DNA of 25,269 nt from SLAN01 sp046545955 (GCA_046545955.1 JBKGYS010000018.1:1-25269), one strand, 5' to 3'. Shown: positions 7,379 through 15,215, counted from the first letter of the stretch. Numbers and translations are program-made. The notes: a model not told the origin generated them from the letters alone.

Positions 7379-7516
7379 GTGACAAGCGCGACCGCGATTA
7401 AGCGTTACGTCGAAAATGCGCTTCGCGAGGACAACGGTAGCGCGCGAAACTGCCTCGGGCGCATCCGATCATCTTATCCTGGCGATAACGCCGCGCGGCA
7501 ACACCTTAAAGAGTAG
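7379..7516 (+). CDS. Hypothetical 45-aa protein with strong Shine-Dalgarno
   Basis: GTG at 7379 is preceded by a perfect GGAGG (7367-7371) at 7-nt spacing, 22 bp after the DUF547 stop. It opens 45 codons to TAG at 7514-7516. The product is hydrophilic and slightly basic (VTSATAIKRYVENALRED, one Cys, no membrane segment). An ATG overlapping the same site (7377) is followed at once by TGA, so only the GTG gives a protein. The last 48 bases overlap, antisense, the 3' end of the SDR gene. No family recognised. It may be a real small gene or a relic of a longer one. Confidence 0.45.
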   Translation: MTSATAIKRYVENALREDNGSARNCLGRIRSSYPGDNAARQHLKE

Positions 7517-8275
7517 CCCAAGGAAACTCCACGGTATTCTCGGTATTGTCGAGGATTTCACACGCCGCTCGATTAATGCGCGGATCTTCGTAGCCGCCTT
7601 CTCCGTACTGATGACGAACGGGCGCCGGGGAAGTGCCTCATTAATGGGTGTAGCGATAAACCCCGGATGCAGAACCGTCACATCGACGTTATGGCGATAG
7701 AGCTCAGCGCGCGCTCCTTCGAGATAGGTGCTCAGTCCGGCCTTGGACGCCGAGTACGCGGCGCTGCCTGGAAGCCCGCGAAACCCCGCAACCGACGAAA
7801 CGCCCACGATGTGTCCGAAACCCTGCCTGCGGAACACGGCGGTCGCCGCGTCGACGGTAGCCATCGCCCCGAGGAGATTTATCTCGATGATTTCCCGCGC
7901 GTTCTCGAACTCACCGGTTCCCACCTGTCCGGGACGTCCGATACCAGCGTTCGCGATCACAATATCGAGCCCTCCGAGTTCCTCGGCGAGCTCCTCTACT
8001 ACACGAAATACTTGTTCGTGGTCGCGCACATCGAGCGATCGCAGCGTGACCAGGCCCGGCCGCCTGCTCGCCCATGCATCCTGCGTGTTCCTTTCGCGTT
8101 CATAGTCCTCCCGCTCGATCTCGTCGCGCACTTCTTCGAGTAGATTGTAGCGGCGTGCGGTCAGGGCAACGCGATAGCCTGCTCGCGCCATCTCGATGGC
8201 GAGCGCTCTTCCGATGCCAGATGACGCACCGGTAATAAGTACGGATCGGCCCGCATTAGGTGGTGATTCAGCCAT
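7469..8275 (-). CDS. Short-chain dehydrogenase/reductase (SDR)
   Basis: This NAD(P)H-dependent oxidoreductase has the classical SDR layout in 268 aa: cofactor motif TGASSGIG (15-22), then LDVRD, then NAG (109-111), catalytic Ser161, Tyr174 and Lys178 (YSASK), and the PG motif in HPGFIATP. An Arg-containing TARR after the second strand favours NADPH. A charged insertion at about 52-72 is unusual. The start ATG at 8275 has GGAG immediately upstream; the frame is open for another 127 codons upstream but these are not SDR-like. The C-terminal stretch IPWSFLGLLFKVLPRGVIARI may contact the membrane. The substrate is unknown. Confidence 0.92.
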   Translation of the reverse strand: MAESPPNAGRSVLITGASSGIGRALAIEMARAGYRVALTARRYNLLEEVRDEIEREDYERERNTQDAWASRRPGLVTLRSLDVRDHEQVFRVVEELAEELGGLDIVIANAGIGRPGQVGTGEFENAREIIEINLLGAMATVDAATAVFRRQGFGHIVGVSSVAGFRGLPGSAAYSASKAGLSTYLEGARAELYRHNVDVTVLHPGFIATPINEALPRRPFVISTEKAATKIRALIERRVKSSTIPRIPWSFLGLLFKVLPRGVIARIR

Positions 8276-8347
8276 TGCGACTCCTGGACTCTGGTGAGCA
8301 TAACAGATTTTTTGCTCTCCGTTATGCGAAACAGCGGCGGCATCGAC

Positions 8348-8376
8348 TGGAACTTCCGACGCCGTGCCTGTAGTAT
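8348..8376 (+). promoter_or_regulatory. Candidate promoter giving a leaderless transcript
   Basis: TGGAAC (8348-8353), a 17-bp spacer and TAGTAT (8371-8376) fit a sigma70-type promoter with four of six matches in each box. The predicted start lies about 7-8 bases later, on the A of the ATG at 8384. That would explain why no Shine-Dalgarno is seen there. Confidence 0.4.
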
Positions 8377-8383
8377 CCGGCTC

Positions 8384-9136
8384 ATGGACGGCATGTTGTT
8401 TTCGGCGACCGACTGGATCGGAATAGTGCTCGGATTCCTGCTTATCGGCGGAGTCCTCGCTATTGCTTCGCTTCTTCATCGAGCGGGGCTTGATACGTTC
8501 GTGACCCGTAAAGTGGTTCATATCGGTGTTGGCCATTGGTGGTTGGTGGCCTGGTATTTTCACGATGCGGTCGCGCCTGCGCTGGTCGGTCCGATTGTAT
8601 TTACAATCGCGAATTACGTGTTTTATCGCCGGAATCGGATCGAGGCGCTCGGGCACGCGGGTGCTAAAGGGAATTTTGGGATCGTGCTTTATCCTGTAAG
8701 TCTGATCGCTCTTGTTCTATTGTCGTGGATGGGACCCTTGTCTATTCACGCCGCGGCAGCCGGCGTTCTTATTATGGCGTGGGGTGACGGGCTTGCAGCC
8801 ATTGTTGGCCGCGCGCTCTCGGGCAGAACGACAGCGCGCCTCGCCGCAGAGCCTTCCGGGCGTTCGGCCTCGCCCGAAGGCTCTCATCGCTCTGTCGTTC
8901 GTCCTGGTTCCGGAGGCAAGACTCTTGCCGGTTCGTTGGCGATGTTCATTTCGAGCGTTCTGGTTGTGCTCGTCGTCGCCGGGGTCGCCGTTTCAATTCC
9001 GCCCCTGCGCCTGGCTGCTGCGGCGGCAGTCGTGGCCGGCGCAGCCACCGTGGCTGAACGTTTTACTCCATGGAGTATTGATAATCTCTCTGTTCCGCTG
9101 GTGGCCGCACTCTCCTACGCGCGAATTCTCGGGTAA
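8384..9136 (+). CDS. Phytol/dolichol-kinase-like integral membrane protein
   Basis: The 250-aa protein is strongly hydrophobic, with about six or seven membrane segments. The segment RKVVHIGVGHWW followed by a conserved MAWGDGLAAIVGR and a later GGKTLAGSLAMF resembles the family that includes phytol kinase VTE5, dolichol kinase Sec59 and CTP:phosphatidate cytidylyltransferase relatives, where D-G-x-A-x-x-x-G and G-x-K-T-x-x-G-S are conserved. It would phosphorylate a polyprenyl or similar lipid alcohol with CTP. ATG 8384 was chosen; ATG 8393 is also possible, and GTG 8294 would add a polar segment unlike the family. A linker at about 145-175 is Arg/Ser-rich. The substrate is not determinable. 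Confidence 0.8.
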   Translation: MDGMLFSATDWIGIVLGFLLIGGVLAIASLLHRAGLDTFVTRKVVHIGVGHWWLVAWYFHDAVAPALVGPIVFTIANYVFYRRNRIEALGHAGAKGNFGIVLYPVSLIALVLLSWMGPLSIHAAAAGVLIMAWGDGLAAIVGRALSGRTTARLAAEPSGRSASPEGSHRSVVRPGSGGKTLAGSLAMFISSVLVVLVVAGVAVSIPPLRLAAAAAVVAGAATVAERFTPWSIDNLSVPLVAALSYARILG

Positions 9137-9154
9137 GTGGTCCGGTATATTGCT

Positions 9155-9184
9155 TTGACAACCAATCAAAAGCGCTGCTACACT
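9155..9184 (+). promoter_or_regulatory. Predicted promoter of the nucleoside-uptake operon
   Basis: A perfect -35 TTGACA (9155-9160) lies 18 bp from -10 TACACT (9179-9184). A perfect TATAAT also occurs at 9193-9198 but without a matching -35. Either gives a leader of roughly 95-110 nt before the ATG at 9300. The leader ends in a very strong AAGGAGGA (9283-9290). Confidence 0.65.
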
Positions 9185-9299
9185 CGCTCGGATATAATTC
9201 GCACATCCACACGATAATTCGACGGTGGTACCCATTGGATGCCGCTCCGGATGTTAAAAGAATACCAGTCGTGGAAAAGTGTAAGGAGGATTTTTACCA

Positions 9300-10385
9300 A
9301 TGAAAAGAATTATGGCTCTCGGCCTTATCGTGTTCCTGTTTGCCGGCGTCTCGCTGTTTGCTGCAGGCGAGGGAGAAAACTACGAGATCGCGATGGTCAC
9401 CGACGCGGGTGATATCGACGATGAATCGTTTAACCAGGGAACCTGGGAGGGTATTGTCGACTACGCCGAGGAAAACGACGTTACCCACCGCTATTACCGG
9501 CCGGCGGAGGTATCCGACTCAGCGTACATCGACTCTATCGACCTCGCGGTACAGGGTGGCGCGAGAATCGTGGTCACGCCCGGGTACCTGTTTGAAACAG
9601 CGATTTATGAGTCGCAGCAGTCGCACCCGGACGTCAACTTCGTGCTCATCGACGGCATTCCCCTCGATGAGGATGGGAACGAAGATGTCGCCGACAACAC
9701 CGTGTCGATCTTCTACGCTGAAGAGGAATCGGGATTCCTTGCCGGATACGCAGCCGTGCACGATGGCTTCAACGAACTCGGATTCATGGGTGGTATAGCC
9801 GTACCGGCGGTTGTCCGCTTCGGTGTCGGGTTCATCGCCGGCGCTTATTACGCGGCTGACGAGCTCGGTGAAGAGATTACGTTCCCCGATGATCGCTACG
9901 ATTACCTCGGGAATTTCGACCCGAGTGATTCGCACAACGCGCAGGCCGAAAGTTGGTATTCGGACGGCACCGAAGTTATTTTTGCCGCCGCCGGTGGCGC
10001 CGGTTCGAGTGTCATGGCCGCCGCGGAGGATCAGGACGCATGGATGATCGGTGTCGACGTCGATCAGTCCGAGCAGAGTGATCGTGTTTTGACCAGTGCC
10101 ATGAAAGATCTCGGTGAGACGGCGAAGGACATTCTCGCGGATTTCTACGCTGATGAATTCCCTGGTGGCGAATCGATTACTCTTACCGCGGCCGAAGACG
10201 GTGTCGCGCTTCCGATGGAGTCATCGCGTTTTCGGGAGTTCGGCGAATCCGATTACGACGAAATTTTCACACAGATCGCAGATGGGGAGGTAGATGTTCC
10301 CGCTGACTATAGCGAGCTCTCCGAGTTCTTCGAAGAGAACGATCTTCCCGACTTTGAGATCGAAGAATCCACTATCCAGCCGTAG
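9300..10385 (+). CDS. BMP-family ABC transporter substrate-binding protein (nucleoside type)
   Basis: This is the periplasmic receptor of an importer. Residues 1-22 form a signal peptide ending SLFAA. The mature part starts with the BMP pattern IAMVTDAGDIDDESFNQGTWEG and later has GGIAVPAVVRFGVGFIAGA and AAAGGAGSSV, typical of PnrA/TmpC/BmpA proteins that bind purine nucleosides. Known family members are usually lipoproteins, but this one has no cysteine anywhere, so it should be cut by signal peptidase I and stay soluble. It is extremely acidic. ATG 9300 has AAGGAGGA nine bases upstream. Riboflavin (as in RfuA) is an alternative ligand, but downstream deoC argues for nucleosides. Confidence 0.93.
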   Translation: MKRIMALGLIVFLFAGVSLFAAGEGENYEIAMVTDAGDIDDESFNQGTWEGIVDYAEENDVTHRYYRPAEVSDSAYIDSIDLAVQGGARIVVTPGYLFETAIYESQQSHPDVNFVLIDGIPLDEDGNEDVADNTVSIFYAEEESGFLAGYAAVHDGFNELGFMGGIAVPAVVRFGVGFIAGAYYAADELGEEITFPDDRYDYLGNFDPSDSHNAQAESWYSDGTEVIFAAAGGAGSSVMAAAEDQDAWMIGVDVDQSEQSDRVLTSAMKDLGETAKDILADFYADEFPGGESITLTAAEDGVALPMESSRFREFGESDYDEIFTQIADGEVDVPADYSELSEFFEENDLPDFEIEESTIQP

Positions 10386-10414
10386 TGCGCCACGCTATCA
10401 CTCGACTACACATC

Positions 10415-10444
10415 ACCCCATGGACCAATTCGCGTCCATGGGGT
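10415..10444 (+). other. Intercistronic stem-loop between binding protein and ATPase genes
   Basis: An 11-bp perfect inverted repeat ACCCCATGGAC (10415-10425) and GTCCATGGGGT (10434-10444) encloses an 8-nt loop. It is followed by AATCCTTATC, not a T-run, so it is at best a leaky terminator. Such structures often stabilise the message of the abundant binding protein relative to the rest of the operon; that role is inferred. Confidence 0.75.
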
Positions 10445-10486
10445 AATCCTTATCATCAATCTAAAAGCTCGACCTGAGGTTCATCG

Positions 10487-12016
10487 ATGGAACATGTAAT
10501 CGAGATGGAACAAATCACCAAGGAGTTTCCGGGAATCAAGGCGAACGACCGGGTCGATCTCAAGGTGCTCAAGGGTGAGATTCATGCACTGCTCGGTGAG
10601 AACGGTGCGGGCAAGTCCACGCTGATGAGTGTGCTTTTCGGACTCTACGCGGCCGATTCGGGGACGATTCGTGTGAGGGGGCAGGAGGTGGATATCCGCA
10701 ATCCCAACGACGCGAATCGTCTCGGAATCGGTATGGTTCATCAGCATTTCAAACTCGTTCACAATTTCACGGTGGCCGAGAATATCGTGCTCGGCTACGA
10801 GGACGTAGAACGTGGTGTGCTGCGATTCGGAGAGGCCGTTAAGAAGATTCTGAGACTTAGCGAACAGTACGGTCTGAAAGTGGATCCGCACGCGAAGATA
10901 GAAGATATCTCGGTCGGTCAACAGCAAAGGGTGGAGATCCTTAAAATGCTTTACCGGGAGGCCGACATTCTCATTTTCGACGAGCCGACCGCTGCCCTGA
11001 CACCTCAGGAAATACACGAGCTCATGAACATAATGAAGCGGCTTACCGACGAGGGTAAGTCCGTCATTCTCATTACGCATAAGCTCGAAGAGATTAAGCA
11101 GGTCGCCGACCGGTGTACCATACTGCGCAAGGGCGCCTATATCGATACGGTTTCGGTGGCTGAAACATCCAGCGAAGAACTTGCCGAAAAGATGGTCGGA
11201 CGTAAGGTTGTGTTCGAGATCGAGAAGCAGCCCGCTGACCCTCGAGAACCTGTGCTCGAAGTCGAGAGCCTTTGCGTACGAAATCCCGTCAGTCAGGCGG
11301 AGATAGTCAAGAATGTCAGTTTCGTCGCGCGTCGTGGCGAAATTCTCTGCGTGGCGGGCATAGAGGGCAACGGGCAGACCGAACTCGTGTACGGACTTGT
11401 CGGTCTTCTGGGGATCGCTTCCGGGAGGGTGTTATTGAATGGTCGGGATGTATCCGACCTTTCGATCCGTGAGAAGAGTCTTGCCGGAGTCTCTCATATC
11501 CCCGAAGACCGTCAGCGCCATGGTCTGATTCTCGACTTCCCGCTGGAGTATAATCTTATTCTCAACTCGTATTTTCAATATCCCTATCAGCGTGGCGGCT
11601 TCCTGAGGTTCCCTGCTATACGCGAACACGCTGAGAAGCTCGTCGAGCAATACGACATACGAAGCAGTAGCGGAGTCTCCTCGCTTGCGCGAAGCATGAG
11701 CGGAGGGAATCAGCAAAAAGCGATCCTCGGACGCGAAATAGACCGGGGAAACGACCTGCTCATAGCGGTTCAGCCGACCCGGGGTCTCGACGTCGGCGCG
11801 ATCGAGTTCATACATAAACAGCTTATCGCCGAACGCGACTCTGGAAAGGCGATACTGCTTATATCGCTCGAGCTCGATGAGGTTATGAATCTCAGCGACC
11901 GGATTATGGTTATGTACGAGGGTGAGAACGTCGGTGAGTTCGATCCGCGCGACGTCTCCGAGAACGAGCTCGGGCTTTACATGTCCGGGTCTAAAAAGCG
12001 AGGTGTTGTGGCATGA
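10487..12016 (+). CDS. Double-domain ABC transporter ATP-binding protein (nucleoside type)
   Basis: This cytoplasmic ATPase powers the importer. It has two ABC domains in 509 aa, as in sugar and nucleoside CUT2-like systems. Domain 1 has Walker A GENGAGKST (37-45), signature SVGQQQRVEI, Walker B ILIFDEPTAALT and switch His in LITHK. Domain 2 (from about 258) has a degenerate Walker A GIEGNGQTE lacking the GKS/T, signature MSGGNQQKAILGRE and a weakened Walker B LLIAVQPTRGLD, the usual asymmetry of this family. The ATG at 10487 follows GAGG. The stop overlaps the next start as ATGA, so translation is coupled. Confidence 0.95.
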   Translation: MEHVIEMEQITKEFPGIKANDRVDLKVLKGEIHALLGENGAGKSTLMSVLFGLYAADSGTIRVRGQEVDIRNPNDANRLGIGMVHQHFKLVHNFTVAENIVLGYEDVERGVLRFGEAVKKILRLSEQYGLKVDPHAKIEDISVGQQQRVEILKMLYREADILIFDEPTAALTPQEIHELMNIMKRLTDEGKSVILITHKLEEIKQVADRCTILRKGAYIDTVSVAETSSEELAEKMVGRKVVFEIEKQPADPREPVLEVESLCVRNPVSQAEIVKNVSFVARRGEILCVAGIEGNGQTELVYGLVGLLGIASGRVLLNGRDVSDLSIREKSLAGVSHIPEDRQRHGLILDFPLEYNLILNSYFQYPYQRGGFLRFPAIREHAEKLVEQYDIRSSSGVSSLARSMSGGNQQKAILGREIDRGNDLLIAVQPTRGLDVGAIEFIHKQLIAERDSGKAILLISLELDEVMNLSDRIMVMYEGENVGEFDPRDVSENELGLYMSGSKKRGVVA

Positions 12017-13155
12017 GTAACTCGGTGCGCCGCAGCGGATGGCAGCGCTTCCTGACATTCGCAGCCAATCGTCCGGGTACCATAAGTGCCCTCTCGAGCA
12101 TTCTCGCGATCGTGTTCGGGCTGATATTCGGATTCGTAATTATGCTGATAGTGAATCCCGGCGATGCGATTCCGGGGTTTTCGACAATACTGTTCGGTTG
12201 GGCCCGGCAGGGAGCGCGCAGCATGGGAAACACGCTGTATTACGCGACTCCGATCATTCTCACCGGTCTCAGCGTTGCGTTCGCCTTCAAGACGGGGCTT
12301 TTCAATATCGGCGCAACCGGGCAGCTCACCATGGGGGCGTTTACCGCGATCTATATCGGAGTTAACTGGGGCTTTCTCGGTCCGTTCCATTGGGTTGTCG
12401 CTCTCATCGGAGCGGTCGCTTCCGGCGCGGTCTGGGGTGGCATAGCCGGATTGCTCAAGGCGCACCGGAACGTGCACGAGGTTGTCAGCTCGATCATGCT
12501 GAACTATGTGGCAATGTACATGAACACCATGCTCATAAAGCAGCTCATCTACAATCAACAATACGCACGGGCCCAGTCGCCGCAGTCATCTGCTCTCATA
12601 CCGAAAGCCGGCTTGAACGATATTTTCGTCGGCTCGTCGGCGAACGCCGGAATCCTCATCGCCGGGGTTCTCGCTGTCGTACTGTACGTAGTGCTCGATC
12701 GAACCGTTCGCGGGTACGAACTCAAGAGTGTCGGCTTCAATCGCGACGCGGCGCGCTACGCGGGCATGAATGAAAAGCGCAATATTGTCGTTTCGATGAC
12801 AACCGCGGGAGCAATCGCCGGGCTCGCCGGCGGGATCATGTTTCTTGTCGCCGGACGTCATATCGAGCCGGTTAACCAGCTGCTTCAGGAAGGGTTTGAC
12901 GGCATTGCGATTGCATTGCTCGGACTCGCGCATCCGATTGGCGTGTTTTTCGCCGGCATCTTCTACGGTGCGCTCGAGCAGGGTGGGTACTACCTGCAGC
13001 TGTACGATTTCATGCCCGAGATCATCGATATTATCATTTCGGTGATTATCTATTTCAGCGCGCTCAGCCTTTTTCTGCAGAAATTCGTCGCAGGGTATAT
13101 ACGTCGCCGCACCGGAACGGATGTTGAGATTAAGGAGGGAAGTGAAATCAAATGA
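12013..13155 (+). CDS. ABC transporter permease (nucleoside type, first subunit)
   Basis: One of two membrane subunits of the importer, 380 aa with about eight to ten hydrophobic helices. Hallmarks of the BPD_transp_2 family are ALSVAFAFKTGLFNIGATGQLTMGAF, then HEVVSSIMLNYVAMYM, and VGFNRDAARYAGMNEKRNIVVSMTTAGAIAGLAGG. The gene overlaps the ATPase gene by 4 bp (ATGA) and is followed by a second permease with the same overlap. The order ATPase, long permease, short permease matches nucleoside systems such as B. subtilis NupOPQ. The C terminus is charged (EIKEGSEIK). Confidence 0.94.
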   Translation: MSNSVRRSGWQRFLTFAANRPGTISALSSILAIVFGLIFGFVIMLIVNPGDAIPGFSTILFGWARQGARSMGNTLYYATPIILTGLSVAFAFKTGLFNIGATGQLTMGAFTAIYIGVNWGFLGPFHWVVALIGAVASGAVWGGIAGLLKAHRNVHEVVSSIMLNYVAMYMNTMLIKQLIYNQQYARAQSPQSSALIPKAGLNDIFVGSSANAGILIAGVLAVVLYVVLDRTVRGYELKSVGFNRDAARYAGMNEKRNIVVSMTTAGAIAGLAGGIMFLVAGRHIEPVNQLLQEGFDGIAIALLGLAHPIGVFFAGIFYGALEQGGYYLQLYDFMPEIIDIIISVIIYFSALSLFLQKFVAGYIRRRTGTDVEIKEGSEIK

Positions 13156-14123
13156 GTGTCCTGGTGAGTGTCATTTATTTTCTCTTTCCGCTGATTATCG
13201 CTTCCATGGTTCCGCTCGCGCTCGTGGCGCTCGGCGGTTTGTACAGTGAGCGAAGTGGAGTTATCAATATCGCCCTCGAGGGTATTATGGTCATGGGAGG
13301 GTTCCTCGGTGTCATGACCATGCGCTTTCTCGAGCACGCAACAACTATGCCTATTCAGCTCATCGCGGCGACCGGGTTGCTCACGGGCGCACTTGCCGGA
13401 TGTCTGTTTTCGGTTGCGCACGCGTATGCTTCCATTAACATGAAGGCGAATCAGATAATCAGCGCAACAGCGCTGAACCTGTTTGCGCCTGCGCTTGCCG
13501 TGTTCGTCGCGCGTACCATTTACCTCTCGCGTCGCATTGTTCTTCGGGAAAACTATCTTATTCGCGAAGTCCCGGTGCTAAGCGAGATACCGGTAATCGG
13601 TCCCCTGCTATTTACCCGTGCGTACCTTTCAACATACATCGGTGTGCTTCTTTTCATTGTGCTTACCTTTGTCCTGTACAAGACAAGGTTAGGGCTTCGA
13701 TTACGCTCCTGCGGGGAAAATCCTCACGCGGCGGATTCGGTCGGCGTGAATATCGTGCGAATCCGTTACGTTGGTGTTCTCGTCTCCGGAGCGCTTTCCG
13801 GCATGGGTGGTGTCATCTTTGTGTTGAGCTTTGCGACGCGTTTCGATGGTACGGTGATCGGTTTCGGATTTCTGGCCCTTGCGGTTATGATCTCCGGGCA
13901 GTGGCACCCGCGTAAACTGCTGTACGCCGCTTTCTTTTTTGCGGCTATGCGCGTTATCGCGAGCACGTACTCCGGGCTTCCGCTCATAAGCGAAATTCCG
14001 TTACCCGGCGAGATCTACCGAATGCTTCCGTACGTTGCAACCCTCGCCGTCCTTGCGTTCACTTCGAAGAACTCACGGGCTCCGAGGGCTGCCGGCGAGC
14101 CGTACGATGCCGGGAAGCGGTAA
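13152..14123 (+). CDS. ABC transporter permease (nucleoside type, second subunit)
   Basis: The second membrane subunit, 323 aa and strongly hydrophobic. Family marks are MVPLALVALGGLYSERSGVINIALEGIM at the N terminus, ANQIISATALNLFAPALAVF, and RLRSCGENPHAADSVGVNI before the last helices. Translation is coupled to the upstream permease by an ATGA overlap, with AAGGAGGGAAG just before the start. The stop at 14121-14123 is followed 27 bp later by deoC, so the catabolic gene is most likely in the same transcript. Confidence 0.94.
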   Translation: MSVLVSVIYFLFPLIIASMVPLALVALGGLYSERSGVINIALEGIMVMGGFLGVMTMRFLEHATTMPIQLIAATGLLTGALAGCLFSVAHAYASINMKANQIISATALNLFAPALAVFVARTIYLSRRIVLRENYLIREVPVLSEIPVIGPLLFTRAYLSTYIGVLLFIVLTFVLYKTRLGLRLRSCGENPHAADSVGVNIVRIRYVGVLVSGALSGMGGVIFVLSFATRFDGTVIGFGFLALAVMISGQWHPRKLLYAAFFFAAMRVIASTYSGLPLISEIPLPGEIYRMLPYVATLAVLAFTSKNSRAPRAAGEPYDAGKR

Positions 14124-14150
14124 AAAATCATTGCATGAGGAAATGGCGCA

Positions 14151-14816
14151 TTGGAACTTAACCGTTATATAGATCATACACTTCTCAAGCCGACGGCTAC
14201 ACGACAACAGATCCTTCAGCTTGCCGAGCAGGCGAAGGAGTATGAGTTCCGTGCCGTGTGTGTACACGGCTGCTGGACGTCGCTGTGTTCGGCCGAGCTT
14301 GCCGGAACAGAGGTATCCGTTGCGACTGTCGTCGGATTCCCGCTTGGCGCGATGGCCATGCGAGCCAAAGCCTTTGAGGCAGAGCAAGCGATCGAGGACG
14401 GAGCGGTGGAGCTCGATATGGTATTGAATATCGGGGCGCTCAAAGATCGGGACTACGAGTTGGTACGCAGTGATATTGCAGCCGTTACAAGCGTGGCGGG
14501 CGATACTGCGCGTACGAAAGTGATCATCGAAACTTCCGAACTCACCGACGACGAGAAACGGATAGCGTGTGAAATCGCTGAATCCGCCGGCGCTGCCTTT
14601 GTGAAGACGTCCACCGGGTTTGCCTCAGGAGGGGCCACGGTCGACGATGTCGCGCTTATGAGACGAAGCGTCGGCGCTCACGTGAAGGTCAAGGCATCCG
14701 GGGGGATTCGTTCGAGGGCGGATGCCGAGGCCATGATCGAGGCCGGCGCCGAGCGTCTCGGTACCAGCGCGGGTATCGCGATTGTTGAGGGCAAAACGGG
14801 AACCGCAGCCTACTGA
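14151..14816 (+). CDS. deoC: Deoxyribose-phosphate aldolase
   Basis: The enzyme splits 2-deoxyribose 5-phosphate into glyceraldehyde 3-phosphate and acetaldehyde, the last step of deoxynucleoside breakdown. The 221-aa protein has the class I aldolase residues of the family: Asp89 (ELDMVLNIGALK), Schiff-base Lys152 (FVKTSTGF) and Lys181 (VKASGGIRS), plus the N-terminal IDHTLLKPTAT. The start is TTG 14151 with GAGG ten bases upstream; an ATG at 14143 is out of frame. Its place right after the BMP/ABC importer genes indicates that imported deoxynucleosides are used as carbon source. A GC-rich inverted repeat (14816-14854) follows but has no T-run. Confidence 0.96.
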   Translation: MELNRYIDHTLLKPTATRQQILQLAEQAKEYEFRAVCVHGCWTSLCSAELAGTEVSVATVVGFPLGAMAMRAKAFEAEQAIEDGAVELDMVLNIGALKDRDYELVRSDIAAVTSVAGDTARTKVIIETSELTDDEKRIACEIAESAGAAFVKTSTGFASGGATVDDVALMRRSVGAHVKVKASGGIRSRADAEAMIEAGAERLGTSAGIAIVEGKTGTAAY

Positions 14817-14879
14817 ACCGCCGGTGCCCACCGGTGCAGGCGGTGGAGGCGGTTTGCCCGGGGTGCGGGTTGACCGTTG

Positions 14880-15053
14880 ATGTCGGGGCGTAAGCCTCAG
14901 CGACTCCACAAGACAGAGCTCGATGCCGAACGATTAAAGCAGATTTCTCTGTCCCGAGGACAAGTTCGTGTCGGTGATAATCGTATCGAACTTTTCGAAA
15001 TCGGCGAAGAAATCACGGTATACGACACCGAGCTTCGACGAATCTCAAAGTAG
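14880..15053 (+). CDS. Hypothetical 57-aa charged protein
   Basis: ATG at 14880 opens 57 codons to TAG at 15051-15053. An in-frame TTG at 14877 is an alternative, and a TGA at 14871 limits any extension. The product is rich in Arg, Lys and Glu, with a helical N-terminal half (KTELDAERLKQI) and a beta-like C-terminal half (VRVGDNRIELFEIGEEITVYD). It lies in the otherwise empty gap after deoC. No clear Shine-Dalgarno is seen, which lowers confidence. No family was recognised. The alternating hydrophobic pattern and plausible codon use favour a real gene over chance. Confidence 0.5.
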   Translation: MSGRKPQRLHKTELDAERLKQISLSRGQVRVGDNRIELFEIGEEITVYDTELRRISK

Positions 15054-15102
15054 GACTCTCTGAAGCGAGCTCTCCATTACGGCGCGTTTCGTCTGCTGTT
15101 CG

Positions 15103-15173
15103 AATGCATTCGTGTACGGGGCTCTCGAAACACGTATGATATGCAAATTCCATCGTATACACATGCATTTTTT
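15103..15173 (+). terminator. Possible terminator hairpin after the 57-aa ORF
   Basis: AATGCATTCGTGTAC (15103-15117) can pair with GTATACACATGCATT (15155-15169), 13 of 15 positions counting one G-U pair. The long 37-nt loop ends in a T-run through 15173. The region is locally AT-rich. The long loop makes it an uncertain terminator. Confidence 0.4.
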
Positions 15174-15185
15174 CGCGTGATTGTC

Positions 15186-15215
15186 TTGCTCACTCCGCGT
15201 ACGCTCTAGTACACT
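15186..15215 (+). promoter_or_regulatory. Candidate promoter of the NSS symporter gene
   Basis: TTGCTC (15186-15191), an 18-bp spacer and TACACT (15210-15215). The -10 and spacing are the same as for the nucleoside-uptake promoter. The start near 15222 gives a leader of about 90 nt that contains the perfect hairpin at 15238-15279. Confidence 0.45.

Noticed and set aside
8294..8383. GTG 8294 start for the lipid-kinase-like gene
   Set aside because: The added residues are polar, overlap the SDR start region and do not fit the membrane-protein N terminus.
9222..9235. T-box-like GGTGGTACCC in the leader of the nucleoside operon
   Set aside because: Only part of the T-box core is present, the leader is too short for a specifier stem and antiterminator, and a nucleoside operon is not a T-box target.
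14816..14854. Intrinsic terminator after deoC
   Set aside because: AACCGCC and GGCGGTT arms exist, but competing GC pairings occur inside and no T-run follows.
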